Origin: an uncultured Lachnospiraceae bacterium | GTDB taxonomy: Bacteria; Bacillota_A; Clostridia; Lachnospirales; Lachnospiraceae | Assembly (NCBI GenBank): GCA_910585355.1 | Contig: CAJUDN010000071.1 | Coordinates: 1 to 12,486 of the forward strand | Direction: 5' to 3' | DNA: 12,486 bases | In this document: one piece after another, positions 1-6,279 of the stretch | Layout of the letters: every line of letters starts with the position of its first letter | Position numbering within the stretch: the first letter of the stretch is position 1 | Notes under the pieces: generated by a model | The model's input: only the letters and a program-made list of their open reading frames with translations | Told to the model about the DNA's origin: nothing | Databases searched by the model: none | Program-made: the position numbers and the translations under genes

Positions 1-1
1 T

Positions 2-73
2 TTTATTGATACTCTTAAGTTGACGACATTGCCCGTTTTACGGGTGGTGGCGACTGCCTTTGCGGGCATTTAG
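2..73 (+). pseudogene. Tail of an unidentified ORF entering from the left edge
   Basis: The frame is open from the window edge to a TAG at 71-73 and reads as a hydrophobic C-terminus ending in VVATAFAGI. I do not recognise the family. The stop lies in the loop of a hairpin (62-84). It may be the end of a mobile-element gene, given the hairpins and gene fragments that follow, but 23 codons are too few to prove coding. Confidence 0.25.
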
Positions 74-146
74 CGAATGCCCGCGACCGAGGAAATGCGA
101 AGCATTTTTGAGGTATGCTTACCGGTCTTTCCGAGAAATCGGAAAG
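32..146. repeat. Cluster of four consecutive perfect hairpins
   Basis: Four perfect inverted repeats lie in 115 bases: CCCGT/ACGGG (32-36 and 40-44), GCGGGCATT/AATGCCCGC (62-70 and 76-84), AAATGC/GCATTT (93-98 and 102-107) and CTTTCCGA/TCGGAAAG (127-134 and 139-146). None is followed directly by a long T-run, so they are not standard terminators. They could be a structured RNA, a transfer or recombination site of a mobile element, or mRNA folding. The hairpins are seen directly; the role is inferred. Confidence 0.4.
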
Positions 147-204
147 CCCTTTTTGAAACTTTGCAACAGTGAAAATATGTAAAGCGGTGCCAAAACGGTG
201 CCAT

Positions 205-257
205 AAAAAAGAACTCCGATGAAATTTAGCACCGTTTTCATCGGAGTTTGTCTTTTT
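205..257 (-). terminator. Bidirectional intrinsic terminator
   Basis: A perfect 13-base-pair stem pairs AACTCCGATGAAA (212-224) with TTTCATCGGAGTT (236-248) around an 11-base loop. On the reverse strand it lies 7 bases past the TAA (256-258) of the gene fragment and is followed by a run of six T (complement of 205-210). On the + strand it is followed by a T-rich tract (251-257). It can therefore end transcription from both sides. Its right arm can also pair differently with 192-201 (see findings). Confidence 0.65.
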
Positions 258-480
258 ACCAACCTTTTATTTGCTTTCTCTGTTCTGCCCGCTCTTTGTC
301 TTTGTGGTACTGCAACTTGAATGGTATCGTTTCCACTACTTCCTTTCTTGCTTCATCGTCTAGTTGATAAAATGAAGTCAACAGATTATCCACATCGGGC
401 ATACTGTTTTTCCCAAATAGATACATAAACGGATGTAGGTCGGGTTCTTGCTGTCCGGCTCTATCTTTTTCTGCAGACTG
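256..480 (-). pseudogene. C-terminal fragment of an unidentified protein
   Basis: On the reverse strand a frame stays open from 480 to a TAA at 256-258. It reads as a charged, helical C-terminus containing MPDVDNLLTSFYQLDDEARK and ending KQIKGW, so it looks like real coding sequence. There is no start: the frame meets a TAG at 481-483. Bases above about 434 belong in another frame to a response-regulator tail, so genuine sequence of this gene probably begins near 430. The terminator at 205-257 is its natural 3' end. I do not recognise the family. The amphipathic DDEARK style is common in small regulators of clostridial mobile elements, but that is only an impression. Confidence 0.5.
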
Positions 481-551
481 CTAATCACGGTAGCAATACA
501 TGATTGACAGACATCGCTATCCATGTTCCATACAGCTTCAAATATCTGTGT
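429..551 (-). pseudogene. OmpR/PhoB-type response regulator, C-terminal winged-helix fragment
   Basis: The reverse-strand frame reads QIFEAVWNMDS, then a helix ending SSLQKKIEPDSKNPTYIR. This matches the recognition-helix region of OmpR/PhoB-family DNA-binding domains, where LRKKIEPDPxNPxYIxTVxGxGYxF is typical. The receiver domain, the first helices and the final wing are missing. After the IR codons the sequence switches to the unrelated gene tail at 256-434. At the other side it runs straight into the stop codon (552-554) of the truncated MATE gene in the same frame. It is a non-functional remnant of a two-component regulator. Confidence 0.65.
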
Positions 552-935
552 CTAGCTGTTTGTTTCTATCTGTCCGGCAATTTGTTTCCCGCTTAATTTC
601 TTGAATGTATTGATATACAATATGGCGGCAAGAGCAATGGAAAGTATATCTGCTACTGGCTGCGCCCATATAAGCCCGGTCAGCCCGAGTATTTCCTTTA
701 GGATAAACAGGGCAGGAATGAAAATGATACCTTGCCTGCTTAAATTGATAACAAGGGAAGCGGTGGCTGCGCCCATCGCCTGTAAAGCGTCATGCGTCTG
801 ACCGATAAAAAATGTGTCGGCTAAGGTGTAAACTAATACCATGAGCATAGCCGCCATTGCAGACAAGGCATTTTTGAATACTGCCCGCGGGACGGGCGCT
901 TTACTAAATACATCCATTGATCTCTGATTATCCAT
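552..935 (-). pseudogene. MATE efflux transporter with large internal deletion
   Basis: The start ATG (complement of 933-935) has a strong ribosome site (AGGAGGAG, complement of 941-948) at 5-base spacing. The first about 50 residues are a MATE N-terminus: a short leader with KAPVPRAVFKNALSAMAAML, then a membrane segment with ADTFFIGQ. Near 780-795 the frame jumps to a MATE C-terminus (MGAATASLVINLSRQGIIF, then a final hydrophobic segment ending near FKKL). Only 127 residues remain of about 450 usual for the family, so roughly two thirds is gone although the frame is kept. Transport is not expected. A membrane-inserted mini-protein could still be made, since the ribosome site and frame survive. 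The upstream MarR remnant fits the common marR-MATE arrangement. Confidence 0.8.
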
Positions 936-1050
936 TTGTACTCCTCCTAAAATAATTGTTAGAGATTGATAGTTTGCGATTGATATGAGCATTTTTTGTC
1001 TGCCCAATATAGGCAGACTTATATCTCCTTTATTTTCCAGTTTATTTTTT

Positions 1051-1229
1051 CTAATAAGCAAAAAGCGTTTTTTCTTCTCCAGTTGAAAGATTTTCCAAAA
1101 GTTTCCTTTCCGTATGTTCCATTTCCTGTCTTGCTTCGTTGCAGAATTTCTCTCCAAGAGAAGTAATTTCAACATACTTTATCCGTTTGTCGTCTTTGTC
1201 CCCGGAAACAGAAACAAGTTTCTTCTGTT
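1051..1229 (-). pseudogene. MarR-family regulator, C-terminal fragment
   Basis: Reverse-strand translation gives VSVSGDKDDKRIKYVEITS, then LGEKF and a helical tail with EARQEMEHTERKLLENLS. The D-K-D-D-K-R wing followed by T-x-L-G is typical of the MarR winged helix and the start of its dimerisation helix. The N-terminal dimer helix and recognition helix are absent. A TAG at 1051-1053 ends the frame; shifting by one base there continues as LEKI, which suggests a recent single-base frameshift. It lies upstream of the MATE remnant on the same strand, as expected for a MarR regulator of an efflux pump, and both have decayed. Confidence 0.65.
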
Positions 1230-1275
1230 TTCAGTGGGAGGATGGAAGCTGTAAATTGGGAGATTGCAAACTTGA

Positions 1276-1455
1276 CAGCTGCAAAAAACATATGCTGCTC
1301 AGCCAGATAAACTATCAAGTTTTCTGAGTATATTAGATGCCATTAAAATAGATCCGATAGTTTTTGAAATCTTTGAGAGGTTAAAGCGGGGGTACGAATA
1401 TGACTCAGACGATGATCAAAGAAGTGATGATGCGACAGCTCAGTTGAACAATTAG
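1276..1455 (+). other. Unidentified open fragment, 59 codons, no start
   Basis: After a TGA at 1273-1275 the + frame stays open to a TAG at 1453-1455. It contains an amphipathic stretch (KLSSFLSILDAIKIDPIVF) and an acidic tail (YEYDSDDDQRSDD). The composition looks like the C-terminus of a small soluble regulator, but I do not recognise it and there is no ATG or ribosome site in frame. It is most likely another gene remnant. Confidence 0.3.
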
Positions 1456-1504
1456 ATGGAATGTGATATACTCAAAAATATATAAAAAAGTATGGGTATT
1501 GAAT

Positions 1505-1636
1505 ATGGCCGCCTCTTTAAATAAGGAATATTTTGATATGCAGAAATATATGTCAGGCCCAAAAAATCTTCTGTTCCCAACGTCAAATATGAATAATACA
1601 CAGTTCATTAAGGCCGAATGGATCGATGTTGATTAA
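1505..1636 (+). other. Possible short ORF or gene remnant, 43 codons
   Basis: An ATG at 1505 opens a frame to a TAA at 1634-1636, reading MAASLNKEYFDMQKYMSGPK and ending FIKAEWIDVD. Composition is protein-like, but no convincing ribosome site precedes the ATG and I do not recognise the product. The surrounding stretch 1456-1744 holds only short frames interrupted by stops, so I treat it as decayed coding sequence. Confidence 0.2.
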
Positions 1637-1744
1637 CATAAATGCGATGGCAAAGCTGAAAATGAATGCAAATGTTCATGCGGAGGCTCGTGTGAAAATG
1701 GGGTCTGTGCCAAAATAAGCAGCGATTGGGGAATGGAAGATTGA

Positions 1745-2126
1745 TATGAATCTGATACATCCGCTCTGAATTATCTTTGGGCGCTGTTAAACGGCAGGAA
1801 ATACGAAAAGAAAAAGGAAGAGCTGCAGCGAGTTTTTTTGGAATCATCTGTACATAAAAGCAGTGGTTTTTCGGTATATATGAAAGGGGCTGTTTATCCT
1901 CTGAGAGGGAAAAACAGGCCGGACAGCAGGAATTATGGATGCGAACCGGAGAAACTATTATGGGGAATGTGCAACATATATTGCCGCTTTGGGCGAGGTG
2001 CTGAAAGCTATGGGAGAGCCGGGGGAAAAACAGAGGCTTATGATGTCGTATAGGGACGCGTACCCGCGAAAAAGTGCGTTTCGGGAAGAAATGAGGAGGT
2101 ACGATTGGAGGGATGCCAGGAAATAA
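1745..2126 (+). pseudogene. Frameshifted decayed gene, possibly the C-terminus of a SWIM zinc-finger protein
   Basis: Two overlapping + frames together look like one broken gene. The first is open 1745-2053 and starts with ALNYLWALLNGRKYEKKKEE. The second is open to a TAA at 2124-2126 and reads NYYGECATYIAALGEVLKAM, then a basic tail with YPRKSAFREEMRRYDWRD. The switch needs a one-base shift near 1900-1935. The second part resembles C-termini I associate with clostridial SWIM zinc-finger proteins, but no zinc ligands are visible here, so this name is tentative. No start or ribosome site is seen. Confidence 0.35.
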
Positions 2127-2154
2127 AAGGGCTGGGTGGCTACAAAATAAGTAG

Positions 2155-2266
2155 CTAAAACAGGATGATAAAACAAGGTAACAGAAACCGAGTGACTGAA
2201 ACAGGACCACAAAGACAGGACAATAAAAATAGGATAACAAAACAGAGAAACCAAAACAGGAAAGGG
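2155..2266 (+). repeat. Degenerate purine-rich tandem repeat before patB
   Basis: About eight imperfect copies of a roughly 13-15 base unit, consensus near AAAACAGGAtaAC, follow one another: AAAACAGGATGAT, AAAACAAGGTAAC, GAAACCGAGTGACT, GAAACAGGACCAC, AAGACAGGACAAT, AAAATAGGATAAC, AAAACAGAGAAACC, AAAACAGGAAAG. The last copy supplies the AGGAAAGGG ribosome site of the next gene, so each copy carries a weak Shine-Dalgarno-like core. The + frames are broken by stops, so it does not encode protein. Confidence 0.55.
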
Positions 2267-2277
2267 CGGATGCATTT

Positions 2278-3447
2278 ATGAAATATAATTTTGATGAAGT
2301 TATTGACCGAAGCAAAAACCGATCATCAAAGTATGATGAGAGAATCAAAAAATTCGGAACGGATGACATCATTCCGCTTTGGGTGGCGGATATGGATTTT
2401 AAGACGGCACAGCCGATTATTGATGCCTGCCGTAAAAAAGCGGAAGAAGGGATTTGGGGTTATACTTCCAGACCGGCTTCCTATTTTGAAGCAGTAAAGA
2501 ACTGGGAGATGAGAAGGAATGATTGGGATGTGGATACTTCTCTGATGAGCTGGAGCTTGGGCGTCGTGCCGGCCCTGTCAGCGCTGATTCAGATTTTCAG
2601 CGGAGAAGGCGATAAAATTCTGATTCAAACACCGGTGTATTCGGAATTTTATGATATTACGGAAGCCAGCGGGCGTACGGTTTTGGAGAATCAGCTGGTA
2701 GAAAAAGACGGCGTTTGGGAGATTGATTTTGAGGCATTTGAAGAATTAGCAAAAGAAGTGAAAATTTTTCTGTTATGTAATCCTCACAATCCGCTGGGCA
2801 TTGTATGGAAGCCGGAAGAACTTCAGAGAATGGCAGAAATTTGTATTGCTAACGATGTATTGCTGATATCGGATGAAATCCACTCTGATCTGATTTTTCA
2901 TGGTAAAAAACATACGCCTGTGGCGCGTCTGTCAGAACAAATTGCATCGAAAATCATTACTTGTGTATCGGCGACAAAGACGTTTAATTTAGCAGGACTT
3001 CAGGCGTCGACAACAATTTTTCCAAATTCAGAGATGAAACAGAAATTTGATCGCTTCTGGATGAATATGGATATTCACAGGAACAACGCGTTCAGTTCTG
3101 TGGCAATGGAGGCTGCTTACAACGAGGGGGAGGAGTGGCTGGAACAGCTGCTTGTTTATATTGCCGGAAACTTTGACTTTATTAAAGAATACTGTGAAGC
3201 GAATATACCAAGAATCAAACCTAATCTTCCGGACGCAACCTATCTGGTATGGCTGGACTGCCGGGAATTGGGAATGGATAACGAAGAGCTTCGTTCTTTT
3301 ATGATTGAAAAGGCAAAGATCGGGCTCAATGAGGGATATACATTTGGACGCAGTTTGACTGGATTTATGCGGTTGAATGCCGCCTGCCCGCGATCCGTAT
3401 TGGAGAAAGCATTACGACAGCTGAAGGAGGCTGTTGATCGATTATAG
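2278..3447 (+). CDS. patB: PatB/MalY-type PLP-dependent aminotransferase or cystathionine beta-lyase
   Basis: A 389-residue cytoplasmic fold-type I PLP enzyme of the MalY/PatB subgroup. Such enzymes cleave cystathionine or cysteine (C-S lyase) or transaminate. The N-terminus has the subgroup hallmark IIPLWVADMDFKTAQPII (about residues 31-48). Further motifs are NPHNPLG (N168 on), SDEIHSDL (D199, which contacts the pyridine nitrogen), SATKTFNLAGLQ with K234 as the expected Schiff-base lysine, and GFMRLNAACPR with R365 as the expected substrate-carboxylate arginine. Length is normal and all key residues are present. The ATG at 2278 has AGGAAAGGG about 11 bases upstream; another ATG at 2270 runs into an immediate stop. 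It stands alone between gene debris and the Wadjet operon, with no sulfur-metabolism neighbours. Substrate cannot be told from sequence alone, and the symbol reflects the family only. Confidence 0.9.
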   Translation: MKYNFDEVIDRSKNRSSKYDERIKKFGTDDIIPLWVADMDFKTAQPIIDACRKKAEEGIWGYTSRPASYFEAVKNWEMRRNDWDVDTSLMSWSLGVVPALSALIQIFSGEGDKILIQTPVYSEFYDITEASGRTVLENQLVEKDGVWEIDFEAFEELAKEVKIFLLCNPHNPLGIVWKPEELQRMAEICIANDVLLISDEIHSDLIFHGKKHTPVARLSEQIASKIITCVSATKTFNLAGLQASTTIFPNSEMKQKFDRFWMNMDIHRNNAFSSVAMEAAYNEGEEWLEQLLVYIAGNFDFIKEYCEANIPRIKPNLPDATYLVWLDCRELGMDNEELRSFMIEKAKIGLNEGYTFGRSLTGFMRLNAACPRSVLEKALRQLKEAVDRL

Positions 3448-3466
3448 AGCGACACTGGTATGCTGT

Positions 3467-3481
3467 CTGAATTATATTCAG
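3467..3481. promoter_or_regulatory. Short palindrome in the patB-jet gap, possible operator
   Basis: CTGAAT-TAT-ATTCAG is a perfect 6-base inverted repeat with a 3-base centre, 19 bases past the patB stop. It has the size of a dimeric-regulator site, but no convincing -35/-10 pair is visible around it and no regulator gene is adjacent. The stem is also too short and lacks a T-run for a terminator. Confidence 0.15.
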
Positions 3482-3576
3482 TCAAGTTTCCTTGTCTGTT
3501 CGCTCATCTGCTGTGTTGGATTTCTAGCCGCAGCCACCACTGCGCCGCCAAAAGTCCGCTTTGCGGAGGAACAAAT

Positions 3577-3684
3577 ATGCTCGATAAAGCGGGGCATGCT
3601 GTTCTACGGGGCTTCGCAAGACTGAACTGTTGTGAAGAATTGCTAATGATCTCAGAAAGGAATACACAGGATGGAGCATTTTGA
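3577..3684 (+). CDS. Possible 35-residue leader ORF overlapping the jetA start
   Basis: An ATG at 3577 has a strong ribosome site (GGAGGA, 3565-3570) at 6-base spacing. The ORF ends with a TGA at 3682-3684, 14 bases inside jetA in another frame. It encodes a small basic-then-acidic peptide beginning MLDKAGHAVLRGFARLNCC. I do not recognise it, and no membrane segment is evident. The ribosome site lies partly in a small hairpin (TCCGC-TTT-GCGGA, 3555-3567). Its position would allow translational coupling to jetA. It could equally be chance, because this G+C-richer piece (about 3525-3620) looks compositionally different from its surroundings. Confidence 0.3.
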   Translation: MLDKAGHAVLRGFARLNCCEELLMISERNTQDGAF

Positions 3685-5140
3685 GCCAATACATGAGACC
3701 TCATATCTGTCTGTGCCAAATGCACCGACGTATCGAAAGATTATGCGTCTGTTTTACCGGGAATATGAGAAGATGCATTTTCAGCTATATAAAGAGGACG
3801 TCTTCCAATTAATCAGCCAGGATGCTTTTTTCGCAGATTATTCCATGGAACAGTTGGTATTGGATCTGGAGGCTCTGGTCAAATGGAAAAATCTTACGCC
3901 GATTCAGGATCCGGGGCGGGTTTACACCATCGCGGAATATAAAAATAAGCAGTATCGCTATACCATGTCTGAGTATGCGGTGGAGATAGAGAGATTGACT
4001 GTCCGTCTGGAAAATGTATTTCTGGAGTCCGGGAATTTATCTGTGAATTTTTTTGTCCGGATGGAGAAAAGCCTGGAAGACGCTGAGGGAATGGAGTATG
4101 CGGGATTAAAAGAGGTGAATGAGTGGTGGAATCTTCTTCAGGAAGATTTTAAGCGCCTCAATCAGAATTATCAGGATTATCTTCGGGATTTCTATTCCGG
4201 GAAGACAGACCATTTGATGAAGTCAGTCGAATTTGTGATTCACAAAGATAAATTTATTAAATATTTGAACGAGTTTGTTCAGGCGCTTCAGCAGCACGCA
4301 AGAAGAATGGAACAGTTGTTAATGAAGGTGATTCCTGTTGTGGAAAACCGCGTTCTGGAAAAGGTGGTACAGAGTGAGCTGGATATTCCTCATGCGCTTT
4401 TAGAGATTCACGGAAACGCGGAACCCAGCATAAGGGAAAATGTCAGCGGCAAGTGGAATTCCCTGAAAAACTGGTTTATTGATACACCCGACCATAATTG
4501 TGAATGCAAAAAGGTATTGCAGATTACCAATGATGTTATCCGGGGCATCATTCAGAATGCGGCCTTGATCGTTCAGATTCAGAATTGGGGAATCAGCAGG
4601 AAAGATGATTATGGGAAATTTCTGGATTTGTTTTTAAAGTGCGAAAATCTTGACGAGGCGCATAAATTGTCGGCCCATGTTTTTGGCGTGCAGAAAATAC
4701 AGCATTTCAAGACAAATGAGCCCCGTGAGGAGGATACAATTAATAACAGTGTATATGAGGAGGAACCTGCGGATTTCTTGTTGAAGCCGCATACGAGGAG
4801 TTACAGAGAGAAAAAAGACAAGAGAGGCTTTGCGGATAAGTCATTGGAAAAATATATGCAGAGAGAATCTTATCTTCAGCATGCCAGAAAGCAAAAAGAG
4901 ATTGTTATGCATTACATAAGGGAGAACAGGATTACTTTTTCGGAAATTAACGGAAAGGTGCCGGAGGATGTGAGAATCATCTTTTTGCAATGGATTGCCC
5001 AGGCAAATATGAATTCCCGCAGGCTGGGAAGAACGGAATACGGGCAGGAATATCAGCTGATCCGGGAAGAGGGAAGCTGTGTGCTAAACTGTGAAGACGG
5101 GGCGTTAACGATGCCGGCATATATATTGGAGTTTAAATAA
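3671..5140 (+). CDS. jetA: Wadjet type I protein JetA (DUF2397/TIGR02677 family, kleisin-like)
   Basis: JetA is the MukF/kleisin-like subunit that links the SMC heads of the Wadjet complex, working in the cytoplasm on DNA. At 489 residues it has the usual family length. Residues about 15-95 fit the N-terminal winged helix, with YRKIMRLFYREYEKMHFQLY, the acidic DLEALVKWKNL helix and the RVYTIAEYKNKQYRYTMSEY segment that is characteristic of DUF2397. A long helical middle follows (about 100-330), then a low-complexity charged linker (about 350-395), and a second winged-helix-like C-terminus (about 413-485). The ATG at 3671 has AGAAAGGA about 9 bases upstream. It is the first gene of the jet operon; jetB starts 2 bases after its stop. 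The identification is strengthened by the three following jet genes in canonical order. Confidence 0.92.
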   Translation: MEHFEPIHETSYLSVPNAPTYRKIMRLFYREYEKMHFQLYKEDVFQLISQDAFFADYSMEQLVLDLEALVKWKNLTPIQDPGRVYTIAEYKNKQYRYTMSEYAVEIERLTVRLENVFLESGNLSVNFFVRMEKSLEDAEGMEYAGLKEVNEWWNLLQEDFKRLNQNYQDYLRDFYSGKTDHLMKSVEFVIHKDKFIKYLNEFVQALQQHARRMEQLLMKVIPVVENRVLEKVVQSELDIPHALLEIHGNAEPSIRENVSGKWNSLKNWFIDTPDHNCECKKVLQITNDVIRGIIQNAALIVQIQNWGISRKDDYGKFLDLFLKCENLDEAHKLSAHVFGVQKIQHFKTNEPREEDTINNSVYEEEPADFLLKPHTRSYREKKDKRGFADKSLEKYMQRESYLQHARKQKEIVMHYIRENRITFSEINGKVPEDVRIIFLQWIAQANMNSRRLGRTEYGQEYQLIREEGSCVLNCEDGALTMPAYILEFK

Positions 5141-5142
5141 CA

Positions 5143-6279
5143 GTGAATGAAGTACGAACATTATTTGAAAATTTCTGGATTTGTAAGGATTATGATAAGG
5201 AAACATATTACAAGGTAAAACGGGATATCCCAAAATTTCAGAGATTTATCCGCGAACAGCTGGGGTGGAAGCTGATTCATACGGAGAATCTTTTAAAGCT
5301 GGAAAGAAAGCCGGCCAGCGCTCAGAGCTTTATGGGAATCGGAGACTTTAAGGATATCAGGGATTACTGTATTCTATGCGTTGTCTTAATGTATCTGGAG
5401 GATAAGGAAGAACAGGAGCAATTTCTTTTGTCAGAATTGATTGGCTATGTGGAAACGCAGCTAAAGTCATATATGGAAATTGACTGGACTTCTTTTACAC
5501 AGAGAAAATCTCTGGTCCGTGTCCTGCAGTATATGGAAGGGCTGAGGATGCTGCGCGTATATGAGGGAAGAAGTGAGGCATTCGGCAGGGAGGAAGGCCA
5601 GGAAGTATTGTATGAAAATACTGGTTATTCCAAGTATTTTGCCGCCAGTTTTGCCGTTGATATTTCTTCTTATGAATCCTGGAAAGACTTCGAAAAAACG
5701 GACTTTGAGGAATTGAACAAAGAAAGCAGGACTATGCGGATTAACCGTGTATACAGGCAGCTGGCAGTATGTCCGGCATACTATTGGGACGGAAATGAGG
5801 ATGCGGACGCACTCTATTTAAAAAATCAGCGTCAGTGGGTTTCGAAATATCTGAATGACAATCTGGGAGGAAATTTAGACATCTATAAAAACGCGGCATT
5901 TTTAACACTGGATGCGGATGATTGTTATGGAACGGTGCACCCGAGGGACGCCATGCTGCCGGAGGCCGTGCTGCTTTTGTGTGCAGAGATTCAGAGTGCG
6001 CTTCATGATGGGACATTGTCGAAGAAAGAAAATGAGCGCATCTCTCTGCCAGGAAAAAAATTCACAGAAATCGTGTTGGACTGCCGCAAGAAGTGGAAGG
6101 ACGCATGGAGCAAGGAATTTCGGGAAATGGATGAGGGAAGGTTCCTGGATGCAATTCTGGAATACATGGAACAATGGATGATGCTCACACGTGACGGGGA
6201 CGATATTACGATCTTACCGGCGGTCGGAAGGGCGGCAGGCTTTTATCCGAAAGATTTCGCGGGAGGTACAAAGGATTGA
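5143..6279 (+). CDS. jetB: Wadjet type I protein JetB (DUF2398/TIGR02678 family, KITE-like)
   Basis: JetB is the MukE/KITE-like dimer subunit that binds JetA and DNA in the Wadjet complex. The product is 378 residues. Its N-terminus (about 8-56) carries the DUF2398 pattern: ENFWICKDYDKETYYKVK, a FQRFIREQLGWKLI helix-strand and LLKLERKPA. The next helices (DIRDYCILCVVLMYLEDKEE) are also family-typical, and winged-helix folds are expected throughout. The start is GTG at 5143; the nearby ATG at 5148 is out of frame. A weak GGAG at 5128-5131, inside the jetA end, serves as ribosome site, so translation probably depends on coupling to jetA. The stop overlaps the jetC start by 4 bases. No membrane segments or signal peptide are seen. 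Confidence 0.9.
   Translation: MNEVRTLFENFWICKDYDKETYYKVKRDIPKFQRFIREQLGWKLIHTENLLKLERKPASAQSFMGIGDFKDIRDYCILCVVLMYLEDKEEQEQFLLSELIGYVETQLKSYMEIDWTSFTQRKSLVRVLQYMEGLRMLRVYEGRSEAFGREEGQEVLYENTGYSKYFAASFAVDISSYESWKDFEKTDFEELNKESRTMRINRVYRQLAVCPAYYWDGNEDADALYLKNQRQWVSKYLNDNLGGNLDIYKNAAFLTLDADDCYGTVHPRDAMLPEAVLLLCAEIQSALHDGTLSKKENERISLPGKKFTEIVLDCRKKWKDAWSKEFREMDEGRFLDAILEYMEQWMMLTRDGDDITILPAVGRAAGFYPKDFAGGTKD

Noticed and set aside
1139..1327. Forward ORF of 62 codons over the MarR fragment
   Set aside because: The reverse strand has a convincing MarR wing here. The forward frame has no family resemblance and no ribosome site.
2155..2266. CRISPR-like array
   Set aside because: The units are contiguous, 13-15 bases long and diverged, with no spacers between them, and no cas genes are present.
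1608..2372. Reverse-strand open frame of 254 codons overlapping the repeat and the patB start
   Set aside because: It is rich in Ser, Phe, Cys and Pro with no recognisable domain, crosses the tandem repeat and the patB start, and lies antisense to better-supported coding. It looks like an antisense shadow of purine-rich DNA.
3440..3480. Promoter for the jet operon (TTGATC at 3434 with TATGCT at 3459)
   Set aside because: The 19-base spacing and poor matches to both boxes do not separate it from chance in this sequence.
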